Numbered from the stretch's first letter, positions 25,174 to 35,050 are shown. The stretch: DNA of 64,000 nt from Bacteroidota bacterium (GCA_016193485.1 JACPRZ010000018.1:1-64000); one strand, 5' to 3'. Notes: a model not told the origin generated them from the letters alone. Program-made: numbers and translations.

Positions 25174-27873
25174 TTATTTCTTAAACAGGTTTTTCAGTTT
25201 ATCCTTCGCCTCTTTCTTTGCCTTCTCTTCCGCCTCCTTCTTCAGCCGTTCCGCCTCGGCCTTTGCCTTTGCTTCCGCCTCATTTTTCAGCCGGTCCGCC
25301 TCCGCCTTCGCCTTTGTCTCCGCTTCATTTTTCAGCCGTTCGGCTTCCGCCTTCGCTTTATCCTCCGCTTCTTTCTTTAATTTCTCCGCTTCATCTTTTA
25401 CTTTGTCTTTCACCTGCTCTTTGACACTGCCTTCACCGCCAAACATATCGAGCCCGGCCACCGAAACAGAGGGATTGGAGATGGTACCCCCCACCTTCAG
25501 GTTTACTTTTACAGTTTTACCAACACTCAGGTTAGCGCCAAACTGGTTGATACCGGAAGTAAGGCCGGATAAAAGAGTATTGGCAGTTGAACCGAGTTCA
25601 GAGGAAGGTATCTCCATTTTCATATAATAATCCAGCGTCTGATCAAAACCATTTGAACCATGGACATTGGCTTTAATTTCGCCCAATTTTACGTCAAACG
25701 GCTCTACATTTAACCTTCCGTCTTTGAATTTGAACGAAAGATTGACGTCAGATGCCGTCATTTTCTTTAATTTAGGATTTCCAAGGGCATCGGCAACCTT
25801 GTTAAGGGGTTCAAAATTATCAATCGATGCATTACGTGTTGACAATCCCCCCCCACCGGCAAGGGTATTCATGACCGGCTCCATCTTATTATTCAGTAAA
25901 CCGGAAATATTCATCCGTGAAGAAAATTTACCCTTGCAGAATTTCCCGATGGGAAGGAGTTTTTCCGCAGTGCTGAAAGCGCTAAATGTTTTAGGAATAT
26001 CAAATTCGCTAATATCAAGTGTAAAGTTGATTGTCGGATAATCTATATTTTTTGTGTCATAGGCGCCATTCATCGTCATGGATCCGTCAATCATGTTCAT
26101 CCGCAGTTCTTCCATGGTAACCTTGCCGTCTTTAATCCTTATCAGACCGGTTGTGTTGGTGATTTCCATTTTATCGTACAGAATATGTGCGATATCGCTT
26201 TTCAAGGTGAAATCAAGATTATCCGGAATTTCAATTACCGAAAGAGGAGCGGTATCCGCAGGTGTTGAAGGTTCTGATGCGGCAGAAGATTTATCATCGG
26301 CCATGAACTGGTTTAAATTTATCCTTCTTGATTTCAGGTTGCATGTGCCCTTCAATACCGCATCATCTTTTAAAGTATAGGCAATGACATTTTCCAGGCG
26401 TCCGGATGCAATAAAATCGCTTTCCCCTATTTTTGCTTCAAAATGGTTCAGGTTCACATCCTGCGGTGTGAAATTCATTTCCATTTTGTAAATCTGTACT
26501 TCCTGAGGAAGGGATGGCGATGCATAATTTAATGCGGCAACGGCAAGGTTCCCTGACGCATTGAATTTTTCATATTGTTCTTTTTCAAGAACGGATACGT
26601 TTCCTTTTAACGTGAGGTTTGCGTCAATTATGCCCGACAACCTTTCGCCCGGTTCAAGCGGAACAACTTCCTTTACTTTATTGAGATCTAGATGTCCTTT
26701 TACATTGCAGTCAATGTATGGATCGGATACAGGGGTTTTAAGCAACAGCCGGATGTCCACAGGGTTTTTAGCCAGGTCAAAATGAAAGCGGTTGATATTA
26801 ACCAGCGTCTGATCGTCAGTGCCTCCGGGATTTGACACGTTGAGATCAATGTTGATGTTTTCCACTGCCGATGGTAAATCAGGATACTGAAACCGCGCAT
26901 TTTCAACCAACAGTTTGACTGTAAATGTTGGCAGAAGAGAATCGCGGTACACGCCCTTTGCTGTTCCTTCAAGCGCAAGTTTTCCCGATGTCTTCACTTT
27001 TTCAAAGTCGCGCATATAAACGGCAGGAACAAGCGAAAGAAGTTCCCTGAATTCGGTTTTGGAGGCAAAAAATTTCAGGTCCATAGTAATATCCTCACCG
27101 GGCATGGCAATAAATCCATCCGCACCGATTTCAAGTTTATTGATCGCCAGCCGGTTTTTCTTCAACGTATATTTTGAATTTTTCAGGTCGGCATCAATGG
27201 ATGCGGTTAGATCAATAGCGGCACGATTAAGATATCTTATGCCACCGGATGCCACAGTAACCTCACCGATTGCGGTATGGACATCCAATGAGGTAAAATC
27301 CTGCGACATGTCACCGGATAATTCAAAATCAAGATCTTCAATCCGTGCCGATAAATCACCCTGCAGATCGTTGTACAAAATTATTGCATCGGAAATAAAA
27401 AAACTTTTTAATCCGATTTTTAATTTTGACGGTTCCCCGGCAGGTTCGGTTTTCTGCGGTTCTGCGGTTTTGCCGGTTTCTTTTGCAATATCCCAATTTG
27501 CCTTTCCATCGCTGAGAACCTTAGCATTTATCCGCGGTTTTTCAATACCGATTACTTTGATGCTGATATTTTCACCTTTGATTACGCTCATGAGATCCAG
27601 CGACAGTGAGAATTTTTTAATGTAAGCAAGCGTGTCATTTTCAAACGGTCCGACTCCGGCCACCGAGAGTTCATCCATTGCAAACCTGAGGTTCGGGAAA
27701 TTTCCGATGAGGTTAATATGAACATCTGCAAAATTAACCTTCGCATTCAGATTTTTATTCGCTTCATCCTTGACAATCTGAATTATCCGGCCTTTGTAAA
27801 GAATGGGAATTAATACCAGTGCGATAACCACCAGTAAAATTAATGCTGCAATAACCAGGAAGAATTTTTTCAT
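25174..27873 (-). CDS. AsmA-family protein with charged helical tail
   Basis: An 899-residue protein anchored by one N-terminal helix (FFLVIAALILLVVIALVLIPILY, in pieces). The early part (VNFADVHINLIGNFPNLRFAMDELSVAG, in pieces) is the AsmA N-terminal signature, and the middle is a long series of strands as in AsmA/TamB-like bridge proteins thought to move lipids or assist outer-membrane assembly. The AsmA_2 C-terminal region (IDNFEPLNKVADALGNPKL) is near 700-730. The last ~75 residues are a Lys/Glu/Ala helix with a 15-residue unit repeated three times (KAKAEAERLKNEAET-like). That tail resembles the rods of the protein at 45557-47983. The gene stands alone. Confidence 0.85.
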   Translation of the reverse strand: MKKFFLVIAALILLVVIALVLIPILYKGRIIQIVKDEANKNLNAKVNFADVHINLIGNFPNLRFAMDELSVAGVGPFENDTLAYIKKFSLSLDLMSVIKGENISIKVIGIEKPRINAKVLSDGKANWDIAKETGKTAEPQKTEPAGEPSKLKIGLKSFFISDAIILYNDLQGDLSARIEDLDFELSGDMSQDFTSLDVHTAIGEVTVASGGIRYLNRAAIDLTASIDADLKNSKYTLKKNRLAINKLEIGADGFIAMPGEDITMDLKFFASKTEFRELLSLVPAVYMRDFEKVKTSGKLALEGTAKGVYRDSLLPTFTVKLLVENARFQYPDLPSAVENINIDLNVSNPGGTDDQTLVNINRFHFDLAKNPVDIRLLLKTPVSDPYIDCNVKGHLDLNKVKEVVPLEPGERLSGIIDANLTLKGNVSVLEKEQYEKFNASGNLAVAALNYASPSLPQEVQIYKMEMNFTPQDVNLNHFEAKIGESDFIASGRLENVIAYTLKDDAVLKGTCNLKSRRINLNQFMADDKSSAASEPSTPADTAPLSVIEIPDNLDFTLKSDIAHILYDKMEITNTTGLIRIKDGKVTMEELRMNMIDGSMTMNGAYDTKNIDYPTINFTLDISEFDIPKTFSAFSTAEKLLPIGKFCKGKFSSRMNISGLLNNKMEPVMNTLAGGGGLSTRNASIDNFEPLNKVADALGNPKLKKMTASDVNLSFKFKDGRLNVEPFDVKLGEIKANVHGSNGFDQTLDYYMKMEIPSSELGSTANTLLSGLTSGINQFGANLSVGKTVKVNLKVGGTISNPSVSVAGLDMFGGEGSVKEQVKDKVKDEAEKLKKEAEDKAKAEAERLKNEAETKAKAEADRLKNEAEAKAKAEAERLKKEAEEKAKKEAKDKLKNLFKK
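25225..25375 (-). repeat. 45-base tandem repeat in the AsmA tail
   Basis: Three degenerate copies of a 45-base unit encoding KAKAEAERLKNEAET-like 15-residue segments. The high Ala/Lys/Glu content makes the opposite strand open as well, producing false ORFs there. Confidence 0.6.
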
Positions 27874-27997
27874 ATTAATATCGGTTAAAAGAGGTTAATA
27901 TCGGTTGCTGAACGGTTAATACTGTGAAATCCCAAAGGGTGCGAAGCAATTCCACAGGGTTAATAATAGTTACATGGCTAATGTCGGAATAATTTAT

Positions 27998-29263
27998 TCA
28001 CACTGTTACCAGTGTTTTTCTAAGCATATTCAATGCCGTAAGGGCTGTAATCCTGGTAAACCTTTCGCGGCTGTCGCCAAAGATGAATTTTTTTGCCTCA
28101 ACGCGGCCGGCTTGCCCAATGGCTATCCATACGGTTCCCACCGGTTTTTCTTTTGTTCCTCCGGAAGGTCCGGCAATACCGGTTACGGCAATTGAAAAAT
28201 CTGTTTTATATTTTTTCAGAACTCCTTCAGCCATGGCGCATACTGTTTTTTCGCTGACGGCACCGGATTTTTTCAGAACCGCTTTGGGCACTCCAAGTAT
28301 GCGGGTTTTAATTTCATCTGAATAAGCGATAACTGATCCTTTGAAATATCCCGATGCACCGGGAACTGAAGTAAGTAAGTGGGCGATATATCCGCCTGTG
28401 CAACTTTCGGCAGTGGACAGCGTCATCTTTTTCCTGCCAAGTAAAAGCCCGGTGACTGATTCAAGTGTATCATCGTTCTCGCCATAAATATAACCCGGAA
28501 TAATTTTTTTCAGCAATTTAACCTGCGACATCACCTGCTTTTTCAGCGATATTAAATTTTCACCTTTACCGGAAAGCCGCAACTTTACCATACCGGGTGA
28601 CGGCAGGTACGCCAGCCGGATATTTGGCGGCAATGCATCTTCCCATCCAGCTATCTTTTCCGATAGCCACGACTCACCAATGCCCTGCGTTAATAACGTA
28701 TGATGGAATATAGCCGTACCGTTTACTGACTGTGATATTTTTCCTGATAACAGCGGAATTAGATACTTTTCCATCATCGCCTGCATCTCATAGGGAACAC
28801 CCGGAAGGAAGATGAAAGTGCGTTTGCAACCTTTCATTTCTTTTTCAAACAAGAGTCCTGGAGCGGTACCGTGATGGTTCCGTACCGGCACACAACCGAT
28901 TGGAATTTCTGCCTGCCTGCGGTTCAGTTCATTTACGGTTTTACCGAACTTTTTGAAATAACCTTCTACATCCCGGTATGCGGAAGCATCAAATTTTAAT
29001 TTTGTTTTTAAAAAAGTACAAATTGTTGATTTTGTAATATCATCTTTTGTCGGACCGAGACCACCGGTGCAAAAAATAATATCGGCCCGGAGAGAACTCT
29101 CCTTTAACGCGGAAAGGATCTCTTTCCTGTTATCACCGACAGTTACCATTCGGTCAACACGGATACCGATTTTATTTAATTCAACCGCCATCCATGCCGC
29201 ATTGGAATTGACGATTTGTCCGATCAGTATTTCATCACCGATAGATATAATTTCAGCGTTCAT
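27998..29263 (-). CDS. cinA: CinA family protein (nicotinamide-nucleotide amidase type)
   Basis: A 421-residue two-domain protein. The N-terminal MoeA/MogA-like domain (MNAEIISIGDEILIGQIVNSN; FCTGGLGPTKDDITK at ~64-78) has ADP-ribose pyrophosphatase activity in characterised relatives. The C-terminal domain (STAESCTGGYIAHLLTSVPG, ~284-303, and VTGIAGPSGGTKEKPVGTVW) is the NMN amidohydrolase module that recycles nicotinamide mononucleotide. Full length with both modules intact. The gene sits between the AsmA-family gene and a TPR lipoprotein gene and is not obviously in an operon with either. Confidence 0.92.
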   Translation of the reverse strand: MNAEIISIGDEILIGQIVNSNAAWMAVELNKIGIRVDRMVTVGDNRKEILSALKESSLRADIIFCTGGLGPTKDDITKSTICTFLKTKLKFDASAYRDVEGYFKKFGKTVNELNRRQAEIPIGCVPVRNHHGTAPGLLFEKEMKGCKRTFIFLPGVPYEMQAMMEKYLIPLLSGKISQSVNGTAIFHHTLLTQGIGESWLSEKIAGWEDALPPNIRLAYLPSPGMVKLRLSGKGENLISLKKQVMSQVKLLKKIIPGYIYGENDDTLESVTGLLLGRKKMTLSTAESCTGGYIAHLLTSVPGASGYFKGSVIAYSDEIKTRILGVPKAVLKKSGAVSEKTVCAMAEGVLKKYKTDFSIAVTGIAGPSGGTKEKPVGTVWIAIGQAGRVEAKKFIFGDSRERFTRITALTALNMLRKTLVTV

Positions 29264-29386
29264 GGAAATCTACGAAAACCGAAATTCTACGAATGTGCGA
29301 ATTACGAATAACAAACGATAGTACGCCAGAACCGGATTACAACCCATTCATGATCTGTATATGCCATTGGGATTCTTCATTTCCGA

Positions 29387-30406
29387 TTAATGATTCTCAA
29401 GCCGGTTAAGCCCCTGAATGGCAAGTTCAAAATTTTCCTTCAGCCGGAGGCATACCAGGTAATCCTTACGCGCCTCTTCTGTATTTCCCAACCCTTCACG
29501 GCACAAACCGCGCATATAATACGCTTCCGTAAAATTATTTTTGATTTCAATGGCCGATTCAAAACAGGGAATTGCCTTTTTGAAATCATTCAGTAAAACG
29601 GTATAGATATAACCCATATTGTACCAGGCATTAACATGACCCGAATCTATCGCAAGAATATTGCGGTACTGAGCCAGCGCCATATCAGTGAGATTAACAT
29701 TCTGGTAGTACATACCCAAAGCGTACATGGTTTCAGTGCTTGACGGTTTAATGGAGAGGGCTGACCTGAGATAGGTCTCCGCCAGTTTATCTTTCCTGTG
29801 TAAAAGCAAAATTCCTGCTTCCATCAGCGCATCATAATATTGAGGTTTGAACTCCGATGCTTGCTGGAAGGAGGAAACAGCACGCGCGGTATCACCGGTT
29901 TCCTTAAACATGATACCCAGGAGGTAATATGCAAGAGGATTTAAGGGGTCAACATCAATACATTTTCGCAGGTTTATACTGCATTCTTCATAATTGCGGG
30001 TTAGCAGGTAAATTTCGGATATTTTCAGGAGGGCCGTAACATTTTTCTCATCAATACGCAGAACCTTTCCGAATGATTGCAAGGCAGTGGCGATTTGCCT
30101 CCGTGAATAATAAATATCACCCGATAATATATGATATTCCGGTATTGTGCTGTCGATTTTGACGGCAACCCTTACATCGGTAAGCGCGTCATCAATTTTA
30201 TTTTGTCCGAAGAATAATTTTGCTCTTTGGTAAAAGAGAGATGAATTGTTCCTGTCCGCAGAAATAGCACCGGTAAGGGAGTCAATGGCATGACCCACGG
30301 AAATTGTATCCGTCCCGACCTGTTGTGTATTTTCCGAATTCTTAAAGGTATCACTGCAGGAGATAAGAAAAAGTGAAATACCTATAATAGCACAAAAGGT
30401 ATTCAT
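29387..30406 (-). CDS. TPR-repeat lipoprotein
   Basis: A 339-residue protein. The N-terminus MNTFCAIIGISLFLISCSD ends in a lipobox-like ISC, so it is probably lipidated. From ~45 onward it consists of about eight to nine TPR units, with clear cores such as PEYHILSGDIYYSRRQIATAL, NPLAYYLLGIMFKETGDTARAV and VNAWYNMGYIYTVLLNDFKKAI (pieces). TPR lipoproteins scaffold envelope complexes; no partner can be named. It lies between recA and cinA on the same strand. Confidence 0.85.
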   Translation of the reverse strand: MNTFCAIIGISLFLISCSDTFKNSENTQQVGTDTISVGHAIDSLTGAISADRNNSSLFYQRAKLFFGQNKIDDALTDVRVAVKIDSTIPEYHILSGDIYYSRRQIATALQSFGKVLRIDEKNVTALLKISEIYLLTRNYEECSINLRKCIDVDPLNPLAYYLLGIMFKETGDTARAVSSFQQASEFKPQYYDALMEAGILLLHRKDKLAETYLRSALSIKPSSTETMYALGMYYQNVNLTDMALAQYRNILAIDSGHVNAWYNMGYIYTVLLNDFKKAIPCFESAIEIKNNFTEAYYMRGLCREGLGNTEEARKDYLVCLRLKENFELAIQGLNRLENH

Positions 30407-30476
30407 GTTTCAGTGAAATAATGCCTTTTTTCGGAAAAATGAATACCCATGGAAAAGAGGGAGAATAAATGTGGAA

Positions 30477-31517
30477 TTAGCGGGGACTTTTCACCGCATC
30501 CTTAATTTTATCTTCCAATTCCTGGAACAGTTCAGGGTTATCGGTAAGTAATTGCTTTACCGCATCCCTTCCCTGTCCGAGTTTAGTGTCGCCATAAGCA
30601 AACCATGATCCGCTTTTCTTAATGATATTATGTTCAACGGCAAGGTCAACTACTTCCCCGGTTTTTGAAATACCTTTTCCATAGAGGAGGTCGAACTCAG
30701 ATTGTTTGAAAGGCGGTGCGACTTTATTTTTCACGACTTTTACTCTGACACGGTGCCCGATAACATTATCGCCATCTTTAAGCAGTCCGATTTTTCTGAT
30801 ATCAAGCCGGACCGAGGAATAGAATTTGAGTGCATTCCCACCTGTAGTTGTTTCGGGGTTACCGAACATCACCCCGATTTTTTCACGCAGTTGGTTGAGG
30901 AAGATGCAGCAACAACCGGTGCGGCTGATATTGGCAGTCAGTTTGCGCAATGCCTGCGACATGAGCCGGGCCTGGAGTCCCATTACCGAATCGCCCATCT
31001 CGCCCTCTATTTCCGCTCTTGGCGTGAGCGCTGCCACTGAGTCGGTTATGATCACATCAATTGCTCCGGAACGTATGAGGTTATCAACTATTTCCAGCGC
31101 TTGTTCACCATTGTCTGGTTGCGATATGAGAAGGTTTTCAATATCCACACCGAGGCATTGGGCGTAATAACTGTCAAATGCATGTTCTGCATCAATAAAG
31201 GCGGCAATACCCCCTTTTTTCTGCGCTTCAGCGGCTATATGCAGGGCAAGAGTTGTTTTACCCGAAGATTCCGGACCGAAAATCTCCACTACCCTTCCCT
31301 GAGGTACCCCCCCTATACCAAGAGCCAGGTCAAGTGTCAGGGAACCTGTTGATATGGTTTCCACATCCGATACCTGTTTCTCTCCCATTTTCATAATGAC
31401 GCCCTTGCCGTATGTTTTTTCAAGTTTGTCAATGGTGAGGTTAAGGAGTTTGATTTTTTCGGAGTTATTGCTTTTTACTCCTTCTTTGGGGGTTTCTTTG
31501 GTTATTTCTTTAGCCAT
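30477..31517 (-). CDS. recA: Recombinase A
   Basis: A 346-residue RecA. The Walker A is GPESSGKTT (81-89) and the Walker B region is [21 protein letters not shown] (pieces, ~153-170). L1 and L2 follow, with [38 protein letters not shown] (pieces). The C-terminal domain ends acidic ([14 protein letters not shown]). It polymerises on single-stranded DNA, drives strand exchange and stimulates LexA-type self-cleavage. The tail is shorter than in E. coli. No SOS box is recognisable upstream, and the space between it and bcp is occupied by a palindromic element at 31566-31737. Confidence 0.98.
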   Translation of the reverse strand: MAKEITKETPKEGVKSNNSEKIKLLNLTIDKLEKTYGKGVIMKMGEKQVSDVETISTGSLTLDLALGIGGVPQGRVVEIFGPESSGKTTLALHIAAEAQKKGGIAAFIDAEHAFDSYYAQCLGVDIENLLISQPDNGEQALEIVDNLIRSGAIDVIITDSVAALTPRAEIEGEMGDSVMGLQARLMSQALRKLTANISRTGCCCIFLNQLREKIGVMFGNPETTTGGNALKFYSSVRLDIRKIGLLKDGDNVIGHRVRVKVVKNKVAPPFKQSEFDLLYGKGISKTGEVVDLAVEHNIIKKSGSWFAYGDTKLGQGRDAVKQLLTDNPELFQELEDKIKDAVKSPR

Positions 31518-31565
31518 ATAAATATGTATAAAATTGTTATTAAAAGTCCATTTTTAAAATTTATT

Positions 31566-31737
31566 GTAACTATTCAGGTGGGTATCCGAAAACATAAAAA
31601 TTTCTGCCACAAAGTCACAAAAGCACCAAAAAACACAAAAAAATTTAGTGAAACCTGCCTGCCGGCAGGCAGGTTTTGTGTTTTAGTGATTTTGTGGCAT
31701 GAAGTGGCATGAAATTCCTGGGATGCTGAGTAGTAAC
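31566..31737. repeat. GTTACT-ended palindromic element, copy C
   Basis: A 172-base element with ends GTAACTATTCAG (31566-31577) and CTGAGTAGTAAC (31726-31737), inverted repeats matching at 10 of 12 positions. The interior differs from copies A and B. It has TGCCACAAAGTCACAAAA near the left and GTGATTTTGTGGCA near the right, plus a perfect 20-base palindrome at 31654-31673. The 20-base palindrome recurs at 62639-62658. The element fills the recA-bcp gap. Confidence 0.6.
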
Positions 31738-31752
31738 AATTTATTCAGGTTA

Positions 31753-32217
31753 TTATGGTGATAATTCCTTTAAAATCTGTTCCGTATGATTTTTCGTATC
31801 CACTGTATCTATTACCTTTTCAATAATTCCATTCTCATCAATGATAAAAGTGGTGCGGAGTGTTCCCATATATTCTCTTCCCATGAATTTCTTTTTGCCC
31901 CACACACCATAACTATTAACAATTGTCTTATCAGGATCAGGAACCAATGTAAAAGGAAGGTTATATTTACCGGTAAATTTTTCATGTGACCGGGAATTAT
32001 CGGTACTTACACCCAATACTTCAAATCCCTGCATTTTCAATGCGGAATAATTATCCCGGAGATTGCATGCTTCAGCAGTACAGCCGGGAGTATCATCCTT
32101 TGGATAAAAATATAATATCACTTTCTTTCCTTTAAGGGAAGAAAGTGTGACTTGCCTGCCGTGTGAACCAGTGAAGGTAAAATCAGGGGCTTTTATTCCG
32201 GTTTTTGGTATTGGCAT
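31753..32217 (-). CDS. bcp: Thioredoxin-dependent peroxiredoxin, Bcp/PrxQ type
   Basis: A 154-residue peroxiredoxin that reduces hydrogen peroxide and organic peroxides. The peroxidatic Cys is in PKDDTPGCTAEACNLRD (~40-56), with the resolving Cys five residues later (GCTAEAC), the PrxQ arrangement. KVILYFYPKDD is the conserved strand before it, and TTFIIDENGIIEKV is the usual late strand. No signal peptide, so cytoplasmic. It is separated from recA by a palindromic element. Confidence 0.95.
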   Translation of the reverse strand: MPIPKTGIKAPDFTFTGSHGRQVTLSSLKGKKVILYFYPKDDTPGCTAEACNLRDNYSALKMQGFEVLGVSTDNSRSHEKFTGKYNLPFTLVPDPDKTIVNSYGVWGKKKFMGREYMGTLRTTFIIDENGIIEKVIDTVDTKNHTEQILKELSP

Positions 32218-32285
32218 AGAGATACGATTTAAGGGATGGCTAAATTACGAATAATCTGCGGTGCTGAAGCGGTTTTTGGTAATTG

Positions 32286-34382
32286 TTAAAAAGATTTTGG
32301 AGAAATGATAAACGGGACATTTCTTGCATAACAATCCATCGAATTGATAACCTGTAAATAATAACAACCGGGTGGCTGGTTTATCGTCAAAGTCAGGACT
32401 TCATTACCAGTGTTTGCCCGGAATAGAGTTTCACCGAGTACATTTATTATCCTTATTTCATAATTTTTCATTTTTTGCTTCCTATTATTAATTCTTAACA
32501 TGAAAATCCCATCTGAAGGATTGGGGTAAACATATAAATCTCCACCCGTTGATTCAGATGCAGCGGAAGTTATGATGCAGTTACCCGTTAAATTTAAATC
32601 GAGCCAGTCAAGCCGGTCGGCAATCCATTGTTTCAACCGGTCAATTTCACCCTGCCAGGTTGAAGGTATCGGGTTGGGATTCGGCCATACATACTGCCCG
32701 ATAATCGGCCAGAGTGTAAAATTCCTTGCTTGCGCTTCACTGAGATAATTTGCATTTGAATCAACCCAGGCATTAATATTTGCAGTATCCAGAAAAGTTG
32801 CCCGCAGTTGCAGATACCGGCATTTCAGTTGATTGGCAAAATTGGTATCCTGCAAAAAACGGTCCCACCAAAAAGGAACCTGCCAGTTATCGCCCGGACA
32901 TTCATCACCGAAAAGATATGCCCATCCCTGATGGGAAGGACTCCCGCAATAATTGGCATTCAGCCAGGCGATATCGTAATCCCATGGAGGACCAATAGTC
33001 ATTTTTCCGCCATTGCTGGTTTTGTCTTTGTAAAGAAAAGTGCTGAGACGGTATCCGTCAATGTTTTTACTGATTTCATTGAGGATGAAATAATCAATGA
33101 ACGAATTCGCCTCGCAATATTTCACATAGCCGTTAACCGGGTCATCAAAAAAAGAACCCGCTAAAGTATTTTCAAAACTGTCCACATATTGCTGGATGTA
33201 GGTTTTCTGGGAGCCGGTTATTGAATCCGGACCTGGGTATTCATATTGGAAAAATATTTCCTGGCCGTTAGGGTTCACCATTGGCGGATAAGGTGATGTC
33301 CAACCGGTACCTCCGCTTCCTGTCTGCTTATCAATTTTAATAATATACCCTCCGGTAAGGTCATCGCCCGAATTTTCAAGAGTGGTGAGTTTGGCAATAT
33401 CCACCCTGTTTTTATCGCGTTTTATTTTTTCCGTCAGGACATAAATGCCCTGGTATTGCCCGTCAAGAACCATTTCGCAGAAACGGGTGCATGCAGCATA
33501 CCTGCCGAAATCGCGGTAGAGTTTATAGGGAAGAACATTGCGTAAAAATGTTTTATCCGTATACGATGCACTTAGTATCCAGTCATTTTCAGATGGCATA
33601 CCCAATAACGCGGTATCGAGGTTATTTCCTGCAGAATCATGGGTTTCGAACCCGTAACTTTTTTTCGGAAACCACTGTGAACTTGAACCGCGCATTTCAA
33701 TACCGATTTTCCCGTTGTAGTGGTTAAATGGATCCGTCATGTAATTTCTGATCGTATCACCTTTGAAGATAATTCCCATATTGCAGGTAATTTTAGGGTC
33801 ATCGGGAATTGTTTGCCCCTGGCAATCAATTACAATTATCGGCAGATTGGACGATGTAAAATTTACCAGTGGAGTTGCAGGGTTATTTCCAAAGGTTACA
33901 GACCAATTGTACAAATAACCCTGGTCGGCCCAGGCGTAAGTATCAAGGATGTGAAGTGTCCATAATCCGTTCCCATCCTGCCCGTTGTTGATTGCCGATA
34001 AGTCGCCCTGCGGCCGGAATATTCCCGTAAAAGGGGGGGGTCCTTGTCCGATCGGGGTAGTTGCATCATTCCGGAAGCAGGTATTATCATAATCATCACC
34101 GCTTCCGCCATTGGCTGCTGTAAGCAGGATTGTCGTTCCGTCAGGCGCAATCAAAGAAACCCGGAGGTCTTCATCGTAGGTATGGGTGATATCAATGCAG
34201 ACCTCTTCAAGTCCGAAGTTAGATGTGTCAATAGTACCGGGTGAAAGACCGGAGGCCGTAAGTGTGAAATCTATGGATGTGCCGTCATCGGGTATCCATC
34301 CGCCAGTGCCGGTAAAGGTTTGTGAAAAGGATGTGAGAGAAAAAAAACAGACTAAATGGGTAAAGAAAAAAAGACGTTTCAT
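32286..34382 (-). CDS. Secreted CotH-kinase-like protein with P-domain and type IX tail
   Basis: About 698 residues from the ATG giving MKRLFFFTHLVCFFSLTSFSQ, a signal peptide. Residues ~25-165 form a proprotein-convertase P-domain (CIDITHTYDEDLRVSLIAPDG, LWTLHILDTYAWADQG). Residues ~190-590 form a CotH kinase-like domain (EMRGSSSQWFPKKSYGFE, LTEKIKRDKNRVDI, GGYIIKIDK, IGPPWDYDIA). The end (DLYVYPNPSDGIFML through a Tyr/Leu-rich strand) is a type A type IX sorting domain. CotH of spore formers phosphorylates coat proteins; secreted Bacteroidota relatives are uncharacterised. Type IX export to the surface is inferred from the tail. The divergent gene is a macrodomain protein. A TAACTTTG box lies on the minus strand at 34417-34424. 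Confidence 0.88.
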   Translation of the reverse strand: MKRLFFFTHLVCFFSLTSFSQTFTGTGGWIPDDGTSIDFTLTASGLSPGTIDTSNFGLEEVCIDITHTYDEDLRVSLIAPDGTTILLTAANGGSGDDYDNTCFRNDATTPIGQGPPPFTGIFRPQGDLSAINNGQDGNGLWTLHILDTYAWADQGYLYNWSVTFGNNPATPLVNFTSSNLPIIVIDCQGQTIPDDPKITCNMGIIFKGDTIRNYMTDPFNHYNGKIGIEMRGSSSQWFPKKSYGFETHDSAGNNLDTALLGMPSENDWILSASYTDKTFLRNVLPYKLYRDFGRYAACTRFCEMVLDGQYQGIYVLTEKIKRDKNRVDIAKLTTLENSGDDLTGGYIIKIDKQTGSGGTGWTSPYPPMVNPNGQEIFFQYEYPGPDSITGSQKTYIQQYVDSFENTLAGSFFDDPVNGYVKYCEANSFIDYFILNEISKNIDGYRLSTFLYKDKTSNGGKMTIGPPWDYDIAWLNANYCGSPSHQGWAYLFGDECPGDNWQVPFWWDRFLQDTNFANQLKCRYLQLRATFLDTANINAWVDSNANYLSEAQARNFTLWPIIGQYVWPNPNPIPSTWQGEIDRLKQWIADRLDWLDLNLTGNCIITSAASESTGGDLYVYPNPSDGIFMLRINNRKQKMKNYEIRIINVLGETLFRANTGNEVLTLTINQPPGCYYLQVINSMDCYARNVPFIISPKSF

Positions 34383-34451
34383 AAATCCCCGGTAATGGAT
34401 AAGCATTCGGTAACAGCAAAGTTAAAACTTTTTACCAATTTTGCCCCTTCA

Positions 34452-34994
34452 ATGAAAATTCAAGTGAAAACACAGATTGAAATTCTACAAGGGGATATAA
34501 CGCATCTGAAGGTTGACGCCATTGTCAATGCCGCCAATACCACTCTTTTAGGAGGCGGTGGGGTTGATGGCGCAATCCACAGGGCTGCAGGTCCGGAATT
34601 GCTTGAGGAGTGCAGAAAACTGCACGGCTGCAAAACCGGTGATGCAAAAATAACCGATGGGCATAATTTACCTGCAAAACACGTCATTCACACGGTAGGA
34701 CCGGTTTGGAATGGCGGGAAATACCACGAGCCCGAACTGCTGGCTTCCTGTTACCGGAGATCATTGGAAATTGCCGCTGATAACAATATCAGAACAATCG
34801 CTTTTCCTGCCATAAGTACAGGAGTGTACCGCTACCCGCCTGAAGAAGCAACAAAAATTGCTCTTACAGAAACAAAAAAATTTCTTGGAGATAATCATTC
34901 CATCCTGAAAATTATTTTTGTTTGCTTTGATTCCACTACACTTGCGGTCTATAAGAAACTGACCGTGGAAACTTTTCCAGGATCCGGAGTATAG
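34452..34994 (+). CDS. Macrodomain protein (O-acetyl-ADP-ribose deacetylase type)
   Basis: About 180 residues from the ATG at 34452 (MKIQVKTQIEILQGDIT); the frame opens 32 codons earlier, inside the divergent gene, which is unlikely to be used. The ADP-ribose loops are VNAANTTLLGGGGVDGAIHRAAG (pieces, ~25-47) and FPAISTGVYRYPPEEA (~112-127), the canonical MacroD-type site with Asn-Ala-Ala-Asn and Gly-Val-Asp. Such enzymes remove O-acetyl-ADP-ribose or mono-ADP-ribose from proteins. No toxin partner is adjacent. The residues after 165 are a short unconserved tail. Confidence 0.92.
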   Translation: MKIQVKTQIEILQGDITHLKVDAIVNAANTTLLGGGGVDGAIHRAAGPELLEECRKLHGCKTGDAKITDGHNLPAKHVIHTVGPVWNGGKYHEPELLASCYRRSLEIAADNNIRTIAFPAISTGVYRYPPEEATKIALTETKKFLGDNHSILKIIFVCFDSTTLAVYKKLTVETFPGSGV

Positions 34995-35005
34995 CGTATA
35001 ACTGC

Positions 35006-35013
35006 TATTTTTG
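35006..35013 (+). promoter_or_regulatory. -7 box ahead of a 22-codon ORF
   Basis: TATTTTTG fits TAnnTTTG, 37 bases before the ATG at 35051. If active it would transcribe the tiny ORF or a small RNA. No convincing -33 box. Confidence 0.3.
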
Positions 35014-35050
35014 CGGTATTGTTCGGTTGTCTTTTTTTAAAGAAAAGGAT

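Noticed and set aside
25153-25424. Plus-strand frames rich in Leu/Phe/Pro/Arg over the AsmA tail.
   Set aside because: Opposite-strand artefact of the Lys/Glu/Ala tail repeat.
27890-27970. Direct repeats (GTTAATATCGGTT) upstream of the AsmA-family gene as operator sites.
   Set aside because: Only two adjacent copies with drift; no known regulator motif matches, so no function is claimed.
31524-31712. A 62-codon plus-strand frame between recA and bcp.
   Set aside because: It lies within the palindromic element C and includes its 20-base palindrome; there is no protein-like pattern.
34356-34451. Longer start for the macrodomain protein.
   Set aside because: It would begin inside the divergent CotH gene and adds unconserved residues; the ATG at 34452 begins the domain directly.
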